64,000 nt of DNA from Amycolatopsis lurida (GTDB lineage Bacteria; Actinomycetota; Actinomycetes; Mycobacteriales; Pseudonocardiaceae). Each line of letters begins with the position of its first letter. Within the stretch, counting starts at the first letter, position 1. Where the stretch lies: NCBI RefSeq assembly GCF_900105055.1, contig NZ_FNTA01000004.1, positions 5,673,501 through 5,737,500 of the forward strand, read 5' to 3'. This document shows, piece by piece, positions 1 to 8,537 of the stretch. Position numbers and translations under genes: made by a program. The notes under the pieces are model-generated. The model made no database searches. It was given only the letters and a program-made list of their open reading frames with translations, and had not been told where the DNA came from.

Positions 1-284
1 GGCACGCCGGGCTGAGCGAGCGGACCTTCCACCGCGAGTTCGCGGCGGCCACCGGCGTGACACCGGGCCGGTGGCTCCGCGCGCAGCGGGTGCGGCTCGC
101 GCGGCGGCTGCTGGAGACCACCGAACTCCCGGTCGAGCGGGTCGCACAGCGATCCGGCCTCGGCACGGCCGCCAACCTGCGACGACGGCTCCGGGCCGAC
201 GTCGGTGTCGGCCCCGATTCGTATCGCCGGACGTTCCGGTCGGTTACCGTCGAAGCATGGCCGAGTACGAGCACATCCTCGTGA
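1..284 (+). CDS. AraC/GlxA-type transcriptional regulator, C-terminal end (5' truncated)
   Basis: The reading frame is open from the left edge (first full codon at 3) to a stop at 284. The visible part is the second half of an AraC-type DNA-binding domain: a SERTFHREF helix followed by GVTPGRWL and a second helix-turn-helix around LLETTELPVERVAQRSGLG, ending near RRTFR. This pattern, with an R-x-F-x-x-x-x-G linker, is typical of GlxA-like regulators that carry an N-terminal DJ-1/PfpI domain, but that part lies outside the window. The 3' end overlaps the next gene by 28 bp, so the two are probably co-transcribed. The N-terminal domain and effector cannot be judged. Confidence 0.8.
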   Translation, partial: HAGLSERTFHREFAAATGVTPGRWLRAQRVRLARRLLETTELPVERVAQRSGLGTAANLRRRLRADVGVGPDSYRRTFRSVTVEAWPSTSTSS

Positions 285-1030
285 AGCGGGACGGTGACAC
301 CGTCACGATCACCATGAACCGCGCCGCGCGGCGCAACTCACTGTCGGCGGACCACCTCGCCGAGCTGCTCGCGGCGTTCCGCGAGACCGGGGAAACCGAC
401 GCCACCGGCATCGTCCTGGCAGGCGCCGGACCGGTTTTCTCGGCGGGACACGACTTCGGCGACGTCGCCGCACGCGAGCTGATGGGCGTCCGCGAGCTGC
501 TGCGGCTGTGCACGGACCTGATGGGCACGATGCAATCCGTCCCGCAGGTCGTCGTCGCGCGGGTGCACGGGCTCGCGACCGCGGCGGGCTGCCAGCTGGT
601 GGCCTCGTGTGACCTCGCCGTCGCCGCGGAGTCCGCCGGCTTCGCCCTTCCCGGTGGCAAGGGCGGCTGGTTCTGCCACACGCCCGCGGTGCCGGTGGCG
701 CGCGCGATCGGGCGGAAACGCCTGATGGAGCTGGCGCTCACCGGCGACGTCATCGACGCCGCGACCGCCCTGGACTGGGGTCTGGTGAACCGCGTCGTAC
801 CGGACGACTCGCTGGACGAAGCCGTCGCTTCGCTGCTCGGCCGTGCGACGCGAGGGAGCCGGGCCAGCAAGGCGATGGGCAAGCAGACCCTCTACGCGCA
901 GCTGGACCGGCCCGAGGCCGACGCCTACGCGCTGGCACTGGAAGTGATGGCTTCGGCTTCGCAGCTGCCCGGTGCACGTGAGGGGATGGCGGCCTTCCTG
1001 GAGAAGCGTTCGCCGGTCTGGCCCGACTGA
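257..1030 (+). CDS. Enoyl-CoA hydratase/isomerase family protein, ECHDC3-like
   Basis: A 257-residue crotonase-fold protein that starts at ATG 257 inside the end of the regulator gene. The oxyanion-hole segments are present (FSAGHDF near 61-67 and HGLATAAGCQ near 104-113). Both glutamates used by classical enoyl-CoA hydratases are replaced: the first aligns with Gln113 and the second with Gly133. That pattern, with the LPGGKGGWFC segment and the MELALTGDVIDA stretch, resembles the ECHDC3 subfamily, whose reaction is not settled. Acyl-CoA binding is likely; hydratase activity is doubtful. Co-transcription with the upstream AraC regulator is inferred from the overlap. Confidence 0.85.
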   Translation: MAEYEHILVKRDGDTVTITMNRAARRNSLSADHLAELLAAFRETGETDATGIVLAGAGPVFSAGHDFGDVAARELMGVRELLRLCTDLMGTMQSVPQVVVARVHGLATAAGCQLVASCDLAVAAESAGFALPGGKGGWFCHTPAVPVARAIGRKRLMELALTGDVIDAATALDWGLVNRVVPDDSLDEAVASLLGRATRGSRASKAMGKQTLYAQLDRPEADAYALALEVMASASQLPGAREGMAAFLEKRSPVWPD

Positions 1031-1032
1031 GT

Positions 1033-1575
1033 TCAGAGAACGCGCTCGCGCATGAGCAGAAGCGTGTAGGCGGCCAGCGTCTGTGCGTCGGTGATGTCGC
1101 CCGAAGCGATCATCTTTTCGAGTTCGCCGCGCTCGAACCACGCCGTCCGCATGTCCTGCTCCTCGACCTCGCGCTGGGCTTCGCCCTGGGTGAGATCGGT
1201 GGCGAGGAACACGTGCCCGCGCTGACTCGAAAACCCGGGCGCGACGTCGGTCTTGCCGAGGTCGGCCATCGAGCCCGCGATCAGCCCGGTCTCCTCCCGC
1301 AGTTCGCGGGCGGCGAGTTCCAGCGGCGGGACGTCGGCCAGTTCGGGCGCGGTGCCCATGGGGAACTCCCAGCGCCGCATCCCGACCGGATAGCGGAACT
1401 GCTCGACCAGGTGAAACCTGGCGCCGTCGAACGGGATCACCACGGCACAGGTCGGTTTGTCGACGACGGCGTAGATCCCCTCGGAACCATCGAGCCGCCG
1501 GACGGCGTCCTCGCGCACGGTCATCCAGGCGTTCCGGTACACCTCGCGGGAGCTGACACGCTGAACGGGGTCCAT
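1033..1575 (-). CDS. NUDIX hydrolase, ADP-ribose pyrophosphatase-like
   Basis: A 180-residue NUDIX protein, probably hydrolysing ADP-ribose or related nucleotide sugars in the cytoplasm. The Nudix helix is visible as [12 protein letters not shown]. The first glutamate of the box (E-x7-REUxEE) appears to be Val in the segment [11 protein letters not shown], a small departure from the consensus. The N-terminal beta region ([19 protein letters not shown]) matches ADPRase-type NUDIX enzymes. ATG 1575 (MDPVQR) was chosen; a GTG two codons upstream is possible. It ends 3 bp from the convergent crotonase gene and is divergent from nucS, with 37 bp between them. Confidence 0.85.
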   Translation of the reverse strand: MDPVQRVSSREVYRNAWMTVREDAVRRLDGSEGIYAVVDKPTCAVVIPFDGARFHLVEQFRYPVGMRRWEFPMGTAPELADVPPLELAARELREETGLIAGSMADLGKTDVAPGFSSQRGHVFLATDLTQGEAQREVEEQDMRTAWFERGELEKMIASGDITDAQTLAAYTLLLMRERVL

Positions 1576-1612
1576 GCGCACAGTATCGCCGTGCTTGTCC
1601 TACCCTCGCGGG

Positions 1613-2272
1613 GTGCGCCTTGTGATCGCTCGCTGCCAGGTCGACTACGCCGGCCGTCTGACCGCCCATCTGCCGATGGCCACCCGGCTGCTGCTCGTGA
1701 AGGCCGACGGCTCGGTGTCCGTGCACTCGGACGACCGCGCCTACAAGCCGCTGAACTGGATGAGCCCGCCGTGCTGGCTGATCGAGGACGGCAAGCTGTG
1801 GATCGTCGAGAACAAGCAGGGGGAGAAGCTCGTCATCACGATCGACGAGATCTTCCACGACCACGCCCAGGAACTCGGCGCGGAACCGGGACTGCAGAAG
1901 GACGGCGTCGAGGCGCACCTGCAGGAACTGCTCGCCGAGCACATCAAGACCCTCGGCGACGGCTACACCCTGGTGCGGCGGGAGTTCCCGACCGCGATCG
2001 GCCCGGTCGACATCATGGCCCGCGACGCCGACGGTGCCAGTGTCGCCGTCGAGATCAAACGGCGCGGCGAGATCGACGGCGTCGAGCAGCTGACGCGGTA
2101 CCTCGAACTGCTGAACCGCGACCCGCTGCTGGCGCCGGTGCAGGGTGTCTTCGCGGCGCAGATCATCAAGCCGCAGGCGCGGGTGCTGGCCGAGGACCGG
2201 GGGATCCGGTGCCTCACGCTGGACTACGACGCGTTGCGCGGCATCGAATCGGACGAGTTCCGCCTGTTCTGA
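1613..2272 (+). CDS. nucS: NucS/EndoMS mismatch-specific endonuclease
   Basis: A 219-residue protein that closely follows mycobacterial NucS, which cuts both strands at mismatches and replaces MutS/MutL in actinobacteria. The GTG at 1613 gives the conserved start MRLVIARC; an upstream in-frame codon at 1574 would add a foreign extension. The N-terminal DNA-binding/dimerisation domain carries LTAHLPMA and [10 protein letters not shown]. The RecB-like nuclease domain has Asp133 (GPVDI) and Glu147-x-Lys149 (VEIKR). The C-terminal residues FRLF resemble the tail that binds the beta clamp in characterised homologues. A long hairpin begins five bases after the stop codon. Confidence 0.95.
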   Translation: MRLVIARCQVDYAGRLTAHLPMATRLLLVKADGSVSVHSDDRAYKPLNWMSPPCWLIEDGKLWIVENKQGEKLVITIDEIFHDHAQELGAEPGLQKDGVEAHLQELLAEHIKTLGDGYTLVRREFPTAIGPVDIMARDADGASVAVEIKRRGEIDGVEQLTRYLELLNRDPLLAPVQGVFAAQIIKPQARVLAEDRGIRCLTLDYDALRGIESDEFRLF

Positions 2273-2277
2273 GCCGG

Positions 2278-2336
2278 AAGTACGTGAAGGACCCCTTCCT
2301 TGCGTCTAGTGCAAGGAAGGGGTCCTTCACGTACTT
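2278..2336. repeat. Perfect 26-bp inverted repeat behind nucS
   Basis: Arms at 2278-2303 and 2311-2336 are perfect reverse complements around a 7-base loop (GTCTAGT). The arm contains GTGAAGGACCCCTTCCTT. There is no T-tract, so it is not a textbook intrinsic terminator, though it could still end transcription or shield the mRNA 3' end. It belongs to the GTGAAGG subfamily of hairpins in this window, together with 10832-10914, 32678-32723 and 51762-51828. Confidence 0.9.
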
Positions 2337-2728
2337 GGGAGCCTTCACCTGCAGCCGTTGTGACCGCTGATGCCTGTGGGGCGAGTGTGGCGACCCGCGA
2401 GTCTGTGGCCGACCGGGGCCGGAATCCGAACACCTCCGGCCAGAACCGTCCTTACCGCACACGAGGGCGACCGCACGTTCCTGTCCGGACACTGAACAGC
2501 CGATATCGAATCGAGTCCTCGGATTCGTATCTGCATTCTTTCTCGCGCCACAGAATGCCCGAAAGGGCGGCGGGAAATTAACGAACTCGCGTTCTTTCGC
2601 ACAAGAACCAGCTATTTCTGTGCCATTCGGGTGAACGCCGGATTGGCCGGTCTCGCGCTGTGTCACACTCGATTTCCGCGAGGGGTACCGCCGACCTGCG
2701 GCGGTCGCGGGTGCAGGGGTGATATGCC
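2337..2728. other. Non-coding stretch upstream of the patatin gene
   Basis: About 390 bases between the nucS hairpin and the patatin start. No reading frame here has convincing coding character. The part from roughly 2500 to 2640 is richer in A and T than the surroundings (for example GGGAAATTAACG), which fits a promoter region for the patatin gene. I see no clear -10/-35 pair, RNA gene or further repeat. Confidence 0.5.
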
Positions 2729-3691
2729 ATGGCCGATTCTCGGAAGAACGTCGATCTCGTGCTGGAAGGCGGCGGTGTCAAAGGCATCGGGCTGCTCGGC
2801 GCGGTGCTGGAGTTGCACGAAGCAGGCTATTCGTTTCCCCGGATCGCCGGGACGAGCGCGGGCGCGATCGTCGCGACACTGGTCGCCGCGTATCAGAAGG
2901 CGGGGAAGGATCTCGGTGGGCTGGAAGCGGTGATGAACGACTTGGACTGCCGCCGTTTCCAGGACCAGTCCCTGCTCGACAAGGTCGCCGGGCCGATCGG
3001 GGACGGCGTCGATCTGCTGCTGCACGACGGGATGCATTCCGGTGACTATCTCACCGAGTGGCTCACGCCCTTGCTGGAAGGGATCGGCGTGCGCACTTTC
3101 GCCGATCTCGCCATCGAGGATCCCGAAGGTACTTTGCTTCCGTATCAACGGTATTCCCTCGTCATTCACGTGAGCGACCTGACTCGCCGCGTACTCGTCC
3201 GGTTGCCTTGGGATTATTCCCAGTACGGCCGCGATCCCGGTGCGGAGAAGATCGTCGATGCCGTCCGCGCGTCGATGTCGATCCCGCTCTATTTCCGGCC
3301 GGTGCAGTTCGCCGTCCGCCCCGAGGGGACCGTCACGTGGGTCGACGGTGGCTTGCTGTCGAACTTCCCGATCACCGTCTTCGACCGGACCGACGCGAAG
3401 AAGCCGCGGTGGCCGACCTGGGGCGTGAAGCTGTCCGGGGAACCCGCGGGCGGCAAGGACAAACCGGTGAAGAGCGCGTTGCGGATCGCCATCGGTTCGC
3501 TCGAAACCCTGATGTCGGACTGGAATCGTTACCGGTTGCACGAGGAAGGTGTGAACCGGCGGACGGTGTACGTCGACACGACCGGGATTTCCGCCGTCGA
3601 CTTCGGGCTCGGCGAAGAGGAGAAGAAGCGCCTCTTCGAAAGCGGGCGGGAGGCCGCGCGGCGGTTTCTGGAAAAGATCGTGCAGCAGTGA
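2729..3691 (+). CDS. Patatin-like phospholipase
   Basis: A 320-residue patatin-fold lipid acyl hydrolase. The oxyanion loop is GGGVKG (residues 14-19), the nucleophile elbow GTSAG with Ser43, and the catalytic Asp206 lies in VDGG, so the Ser-Asp dyad is complete. No signal peptide or membrane helix is seen, so it should act in the cytoplasm or at the inner membrane face. The start is ATG 2729 behind an AGGGGTG ribosome-binding site. The next gene starts 44 bp downstream on the same strand, so they may form an operon. The lipid substrate is unknown. Confidence 0.9.
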   Translation: MADSRKNVDLVLEGGGVKGIGLLGAVLELHEAGYSFPRIAGTSAGAIVATLVAAYQKAGKDLGGLEAVMNDLDCRRFQDQSLLDKVAGPIGDGVDLLLHDGMHSGDYLTEWLTPLLEGIGVRTFADLAIEDPEGTLLPYQRYSLVIHVSDLTRRVLVRLPWDYSQYGRDPGAEKIVDAVRASMSIPLYFRPVQFAVRPEGTVTWVDGGLLSNFPITVFDRTDAKKPRWPTWGVKLSGEPAGGKDKPVKSALRIAIGSLETLMSDWNRYRLHEEGVNRRTVYVDTTGISAVDFGLGEEEKKRLFESGREAARRFLEKIVQQ

Positions 3692-3735
3692 ACTCGCCGG
3701 CGGTATTCCGGTGGGATGAGGGATAGGAGGATCCC

Positions 3736-4512
3736 ATGCGTTATCGCCCGATCGGCAGTGACCCGGCGGACGGCCGCCTCGGCCGGTTCGTCCCGGACGA
3801 CTGGCGCCACGTCGAGCGCTATCCGTTGACCGCGCTGGCCACCGAGGACCGGCCCACTCGGTCGCCGGTCGTCATCGGTGTCAACTGGTACAAGGAATTC
3901 GACGTACCCGAGAAGGATGAGAAGTCCGGCGAGTTCTTCGTCGCCAAGGGCGGCGCGAAATCGCTCACCAGGATCCGCGGCGGGCACTGCGTCTGCCTCG
4001 AACCCGGTGAATCGACCGACGGCGACACCCAGTACGCCTTCTACGACCAGGGCAAGGAAGGCGCCTGCGTCGGTTTCGGCTGGTCGCGCTGCATGACGAT
4101 GTTCAACGGCGACCTGTATGCCGCGCGGTGGCTGTGGGACCAGTCGAAGCTGCGTGACGAATGGGGCGAGACCAACCCCGGCGACAACAACGGCACGTCC
4201 GTCCGCGCGGCGGCCGAGGTCCTGCTCGAACTGGGCCACGTCCCGTGGTCCGAGACCTACACGGACGACGACCACGTCAAGCGGGCCGCCTACACGCCCG
4301 ACGTCAAGAACGGCCTCCACGCCTATCGCTGGGCCAAGTCGGTCGACGAGGTGCACGAGGTCCTCGGCAACCCGCGTGCCGACGAACTCGGCGCCGTGCC
4401 GTTCCTCAACTCGTGGGGCTCGGGCTACCCGCACCGCACGTACATGCCGGACGACGTCCTCGCCCGGTTGATCAGGGAAGACGGCGAAGTGGGCCTGCCC
4501 ACGGACCGGTAA
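3736..4512 (+). CDS. Papain-like (C1-type) cysteine protease-related protein with rearranged residue order
   Basis: A 258-residue protein with pieces that look like a C1 peptidase: RGGHCVCL (His84), YDQGKEGACVGF (Gln105, Cys111) and VPFLNSWG (Asn225). In papain the order is Gln-Cys-His-Asn; here the His segment precedes the Cys segment. The PVVIGVNWY strand, which normally leads into the His, is likewise at the N terminus (45-52). From memory, similar proteins occur in actinobacteria and some of their phages, but no function is established. There is no signal peptide. The start at 3736 follows a GGAGG site (3727-3731). Confidence 0.65.
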   Translation: MRYRPIGSDPADGRLGRFVPDDWRHVERYPLTALATEDRPTRSPVVIGVNWYKEFDVPEKDEKSGEFFVAKGGAKSLTRIRGGHCVCLEPGESTDGDTQYAFYDQGKEGACVGFGWSRCMTMFNGDLYAARWLWDQSKLRDEWGETNPGDNNGTSVRAAAEVLLELGHVPWSETYTDDDHVKRAAYTPDVKNGLHAYRWAKSVDEVHEVLGNPRADELGAVPFLNSWGSGYPHRTYMPDDVLARLIREDGEVGLPTDR

Positions 4513-4527
4513 ACCCCCACCGGTCAC

Positions 4528-4566
4528 GGGAAAGGGCCGTTCCGGCGACGGAGCGGCCCTTTTCCG
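4528..4566. terminator. Probable bidirectional terminator between convergent genes
   Basis: A stem of GGAAAGGGCCG (from 4529) against CGGCCCTTTTCC (4554-4565) with a short loop lies between the convergent genes ending at 4512 and 4575. The A- and T-containing ends of the stem would give short U-tracts on either transcript. Confidence 0.6.
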
Positions 4567-4574
4567 GCTGCGTC

Positions 4575-5279
4575 CTAATCCTCGAAGGTGATCCCGGTCC
4601 GCACTCGCACTTCGGTTTCCGGGCACCCCGAGCCGGCGGGACGTTCGGCCGTGAACGTGTACCCCTGGCCGCTCGCCACGGGGAACTCGACGCGCACCAG
4701 GTTGTCACGGGAGACGGCTTCGGCGGCCACCGCGCCGCCGACCGAGACGTGCCACCGCACCTCCGCCTCGCAATCGGGCAGTTCGACGGACAGCATGCCG
4801 GTACCTCGTTTCGAAGGCCGGTGGACACCCTCGAACCGGGTCTCGACCTTTCCGCCGGGAGCCAGTTCGTAGATGTGCATCGGTGCGCATAGCGTCGCTT
4901 CGCCCGCGTTCGGGCACTCCTGCACCGTCCTGGGCGCGTCGCCACCCGCGACCGTGGTTCGCACGTGATCCGGCATGGACGCCAGCAGCAGCGCGATCAG
5001 ACCGGCGGCGGCGAGAAAACCCGCCGCTGAAGTGGTTGTGGCCAGTACGGCGCGCACCCGCCGCCTGATGGTCTCGACCCGCTCCCGTGCGGCGGCTTCC
5101 ACGCGCTCCAGTACCTCGGGCTTGTCCGTGGCCGCGGAGATGAGCAGCGCGAGATCGCGGGTCGTCCCCTTGGTGGCCCGGTATGTCATCCAGGCCGCGA
5201 GGACCGCCAGCAGAGCGCTGACGATGCCCGCGATCCAGGACGCGCGCTCGACGAGGGTCCAGTCCATCGAGGCAGCCAA
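4575..5279 (-). CDS. Two-helix membrane protein with C-terminal extracytoplasmic domain
   Basis: A 234-residue protein of unknown function. One hydrophobic helix lies near residues 13-31 (WIAGIVSALLAVLAAW) and a second near 82-101 (AAGFLAAAGLIALLLA), separated by a charged stretch rich in Arg and Glu (ERVEAAARERVETIRRRV). The C-terminal 130 residues hold four cysteines (ECPNAGEATLC, DCEAEV, GCPETEV) and read as a beta-rich domain, probably outside the membrane. An alternative ATG at 5267 (MDWTLVE) would remove four residues. It is divergent from the symporter gene; I recognise no family. Confidence 0.7.
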   Translation of the reverse strand: MAASMDWTLVERASWIAGIVSALLAVLAAWMTYRATKGTTRDLALLISAATDKPEVLERVEAAARERVETIRRRVRAVLATTTSAAGFLAAAGLIALLLASMPDHVRTTVAGGDAPRTVQECPNAGEATLCAPMHIYELAPGGKVETRFEGVHRPSKRGTGMLSVELPDCEAEVRWHVSVGGAVAAEAVSRDNLVRVEFPVASGQGYTFTAERPAGSGCPETEVRVRTGITFED

Positions 5280-5463
5280 CCGGCCTCACCGCGCCGCCGG
5301 GACGGCAGTTCTGCCGGTGAGCGGACAGGAATTGTCCCGAAACAGACACGCCCACGCGGTCGCCGCCCACCCGCACTGCCGTTCCTGAATCCATGCAGTA
5401 TGGTCCGCGATTGACGTGATCCAGGCGTTTCTCGTGGACATTTTCACTATGGAGGTGAGTCGG

Positions 5464-7161
5464 TTGCACGTGCTGGCCGATGCGAACCTGCGGCTCGACG
5501 CAAGTCCGATCGACTACGTCCTGCTCGCCTTCTATTTCGCGCTGGTGCTCGGCATCGGGTACATGGCGCGAAGGTCGGTCTCGAGCAGCCTCGACTTCTT
5601 CCTCTCCGGCCGCTCGCTGCCCGCCTGGGTCACCGGTCTCGCCTTCATCTCGGCGAACCTCGGCGCGGTCGAGATCATGGGCATGTCGGCCAACGGCGTG
5701 CTCTACGGCCTGCCGACCGTCCATTACTTCTGGATCGGCGCGATCCCGGCGATGCTGTTCCTCGGCATCGTGATGATGCCGTTCTACTACGGCTCGAAGG
5801 TCCGCAGTGTCCCGGAGTTCATGCTCCGCCGGTTCGGCAAACCCGCCCACCTGGTCAACGGCATCAGCTTCGCGAGCGCGCAGATCCTCATCGCGGGCGC
5901 GAACCTGTTCCTGCTCGCCAGCGTGGTGAACCTCCTGCTCGGCTGGCCGCTGTGGGTGTCGATCATCGTCGCGGCCGCGGTCGTGCTCTCCTACACCGCG
6001 CTCGGCGGCCTCTCCGCCGCGATCTACAACGAGGTCCTGCAGTTCTTCGTCATCGTCGCGGCGCTGCTGCCGCTGACCATCGTCGGCCTGGTGAAGGTCG
6101 GCGGCTGGCAGGGCCTGGTCGACAAGATCACCGCGAGCCCCGGCGGCGAAGCGCAGCTGCACTCGTGGCCGGGTGACAACCTCACCGGCTTCGGCAACAG
6201 CTTCCTGTCGGTGCTGGGTCTCGTCTTCGGTCTCGGTTTCGTGCTGTCGTTCGGTTACTGGACGACGAACTTCGTCGAGGTCCAGCGCGCGATGGCGTCG
6301 AAGAGCATGTCGGCCGCGCGGCGAACGCCGATCATCGGCGCCTTCCCGAAGATGCTGGTCCCGTTCATCGTGATCATCCCCGGCATGATCGCCGCGGTCA
6401 CCGTCTCCGAGTACGTCCAGGACAAGCAGATCCTGCTCGAGGGCGGCGACGCGCCCAGCGGCGTGACCGCGAACAACGCGATCCTGCTGCTGATGCGCGA
6501 CCTGCTGCCCAACGGCATGCTCGGCGTCGCGCTCGCCGGTCTGCTCGCGTCCTTCATGGCCGGTATGGCCGCGAACCTGAGCTCGTTCAACACCGTGTTC
6601 ACCTACGACATCTGGCAGTCGTACGTGAAGAAGAACGAGTCGGACGGCTATTACCTGCGGCTCGGCCGCCTGGTCACCGCGATCGGCACCGTGCTCGCGA
6701 TCGGCACCGCGTTCATCGCGTCGAACTCCGGGAACATCCTGACCTATCTGCAGGACCTGTTCTCCTTCTTCAACGCGCCGCTGTTCGCCACCTTCATCCT
6801 GGGCATGTTCTGGAAGCGGATGACGCCGACGGCGGGCTGGGTCGGCCTGGTGTCCGGTACCGCCTCCGCGATCACCGTGTGGCTGCTGTCGCAGGCCGGG
6901 GTCCTCGGGCTCACCGGGCAGGGCATCAGCTTCGTGGCCGCCGGTACCGCGTTCGTCGTCGACATCGCGGTCAGCGTCGGGGTCTCGCTCGCCACCGCGC
7001 CGAAGCCGGAGGCTCAGCTGGTCGGCCTCGTCTACTCCCTCACCCCGAAGGAGTCGCTGAAGCACGACGAGACCGGCGACGACGCGGGCTGGTACCGCAA
7101 GCCGGGACTGCTCGCGGGCATCGTGCTGATCCTGACCATCGTGCTCAACATCATCTTCTAG
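5464..7161 (+). CDS. Sodium:solute symporter (SSS family)
   Basis: A protein of about 565 residues with around thirteen hydrophobic helices. The SSS signature regions are clear: FFLSGRSLPAWVTGLAFISANLGAVE and YNEVLQFFVIVAALLPL. It imports a solute with Na+; relatives are often labelled galactose or organic-solute carriers, but the substrate cannot be read from sequence. TTG 5464 was chosen because GGAGGTGA (5451-5458) sits five bases upstream; an ATG at 5449 and a GTG at 5470 are alternatives. A small two-helix protein gene follows after 10 bp, a common arrangement in actinobacteria. Confidence 0.9.
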   Translation: MHVLADANLRLDASPIDYVLLAFYFALVLGIGYMARRSVSSSLDFFLSGRSLPAWVTGLAFISANLGAVEIMGMSANGVLYGLPTVHYFWIGAIPAMLFLGIVMMPFYYGSKVRSVPEFMLRRFGKPAHLVNGISFASAQILIAGANLFLLASVVNLLLGWPLWVSIIVAAAVVLSYTALGGLSAAIYNEVLQFFVIVAALLPLTIVGLVKVGGWQGLVDKITASPGGEAQLHSWPGDNLTGFGNSFLSVLGLVFGLGFVLSFGYWTTNFVEVQRAMASKSMSAARRTPIIGAFPKMLVPFIVIIPGMIAAVTVSEYVQDKQILLEGGDAPSGVTANNAILLLMRDLLPNGMLGVALAGLLASFMAGMAANLSSFNTVFTYDIWQSYVKKNESDGYYLRLGRLVTAIGTVLAIGTAFIASNSGNILTYLQDLFSFFNAPLFATFILGMFWKRMTPTAGWVGLVSGTASAITVWLLSQAGVLGLTGQGISFVAAGTAFVVDIAVSVGVSLATAPKPEAQLVGLVYSLTPKESLKHDETGDDAGWYRKPGLLAGIVLILTIVLNIIF

Positions 7162-7171
7162 GAGGCCGGAG

Positions 7172-7426
7172 ATGGCTGCGTCGCAAGCTCCCAAGAAGGC
7201 CGGCGTCTTCGACATCCGGCTGATCATCGCGCTGCTCATCGGCGGCTACGGGCTGGTGCTCACGATCATGGGCCTGTGGTTCACCACCGAGGAGGAGCTG
7301 GCCAAGGCCGCCGGCGTCAGGATCAACCTGTGGGCGGGCATCGGCATGCTGGTGTTCGCGGCGCTGTTCGTGCTGTGGGCGAAGCTGCGCCCCATCGTGG
7401 TCCCGCCGAGCACCGAGGGCGAATAG
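7172..7426 (+). CDS. Small two-helix membrane protein, symporter partner
   Basis: An 84-residue protein with two membrane helices (LIIALLIGGYGLVLTIMGLWF and WAGIGMLVFAALFVLWAKL) and a short charged linker. It starts 10 bp after the symporter stop behind a strong AGGAGG site (7161-7166), so the two are one transcript. Small proteins of this kind accompany SSS symporters in actinobacteria and probably help assembly or stability; no reaction is implied. Confidence 0.75.
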   Translation: MAASQAPKKAGVFDIRLIIALLIGGYGLVLTIMGLWFTTEEELAKAAGVRINLWAGIGMLVFAALFVLWAKLRPIVVPPSTEGE

Positions 7427-7464
7427 CCGGGTTGTCCGGACACCGGCGAGGAGCTCCGGCTACC

Positions 7465-8469
7465 GTGCACTTCGTGCTGTTCAACGCTCGACGTCGCCGG
7501 ATCGCGTCCGTGCTGGCCTTGGTGGCCGCGCTCGGCGCGGTGTCGGCCTGCGGTCAGAACCTCGGCAAGGCCAACTTCGCCCGGACCACCGTCGCCGCCG
7601 AAGGTGGCTCCGGCGGGGTGCCCGACGGGGACATCAACGATCCGGCGGTCACCCCCGCGGTGCTGCGCACGATCGACCCGTGCGGGCTGGTGAGCAAGGA
7701 AGTCATGGGCGGCCTCGGCACGCCGGAGGACCCGACGGCCAATCTCAGCTCGTTCGGCACCTGCCGGGCGAAGGCCGTGGACGCCGGAGGCAAGGCACTC
7801 ACGGTCAGGGTCGAAATCGGCGCGTCGATCTACTCCTCGGCCAACGGCGTCACCGTTTCGGCGGTCGACGGGCTGCCGCAGATCGAGCGGAAGGACAAGG
7901 ACGGGAAGAGCTGCGACGTCGGCATCATGACCCTGCGCAAGCCTGAGCGCGGGATCAGCTTCTCGGTCACCTACGACGGCGGCGACGCGTGCGCGACAGG
8001 CCGCGCGGTGGCCGCGAAGGCCGTGAAGAGCCTGCACGCGTCACCGGCGAAATACCCGGCCGTCGCGGGCACGCTCACCGCTGTCGATCCGTGCACCGCG
8101 GCCGACACCGCCGCCCTCAACGAGGTGGTGCCGCATGGCGCGAGCACGCTGACCACCTTCCACTCCTGCGATTGGACGCCGGGCTCCAACCCGAGGATCT
8201 CGATCAATTTCCGCCGCGGCCTTCCGCCGGAGGAACGCGACGGGACCAAGAAGATCGACATCGACGGCGTCAGCGCGTACCAGAAGATCGGCAGCGGCAG
8301 TGACGCCGAGTGCAAGATCGAGTGGCAGCACAAGCCGTGGGCGGACGACGAGGTCGAGATCGCCAGCGTGATCTACAAGAACTACGACGAGAAGAAGGAC
8401 GAAGCGGCGTCGTGCGGGAAGGCGGCGAAGGTCGCCAAATCGGTGATCTCCAAGCTGCCGAAGCCCTGA
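7465..8469 (+). CDS. Lipoprotein with two DUF3558-like domains
   Basis: A 334-residue exported lipoprotein. The N terminus has NARRRR, a hydrophobic stretch and a lipobox VSAC followed by GQN. Two similar domains follow, beginning with IDPCGLVS (near residue 71) and VDPCTAAD (near 210), each with paired cysteines, as in the actinobacterial DUF3558 family. The second half (SCDWTP, then RISINFRR) resembles the extracytoplasmic part of the Ser/Thr kinase at 27903-29654. GTG 7465 has GAGGAG about 11 bases upstream; GTG 7474 is also possible. The role is unknown; a ligand-binding or envelope sensing role is inferred from the kinase similarity. Confidence 0.75.
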   Translation: MHFVLFNARRRRIASVLALVAALGAVSACGQNLGKANFARTTVAAEGGSGGVPDGDINDPAVTPAVLRTIDPCGLVSKEVMGGLGTPEDPTANLSSFGTCRAKAVDAGGKALTVRVEIGASIYSSANGVTVSAVDGLPQIERKDKDGKSCDVGIMTLRKPERGISFSVTYDGGDACATGRAVAAKAVKSLHASPAKYPAVAGTLTAVDPCTAADTAALNEVVPHGASTLTTFHSCDWTPGSNPRISINFRRGLPPEERDGTKKIDIDGVSAYQKIGSGSDAECKIEWQHKPWADDEVEIASVIYKNYDEKKDEAASCGKAAKVAKSVISKLPKP

Positions 8470-8537
8470 CGCTGGCGGCATCCGGCCGGGCGAGGTAGGA
8501 AGGGGACACCCCACCCGCCGACGGCCGGAGGCCACCC

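Noticed and set aside
2278-2336. Hairpins considered as ordinary Rho-independent terminators
   Set aside because: The post-stop hairpins lack T-tracts, unlike the one behind ctaD (25830-25876), and share recurring cores, so plain terminators do not explain them.
2214-2666. A minus-strand 150-codon frame in the gap upstream of the patatin gene
   Set aside because: It includes the hairpin arms translated twice (YVKDPF and KGSFTYF), has no family signature and no ribosome-binding site.
4705-7239. An 844-codon minus-strand open frame overlapping the symporter gene
   Set aside because: Its protein is almost only Arg, Glu, Asp, Gly and Gln; it is the complement of the symporter gene's third-position GC, and the plus-strand frame matches a known family.
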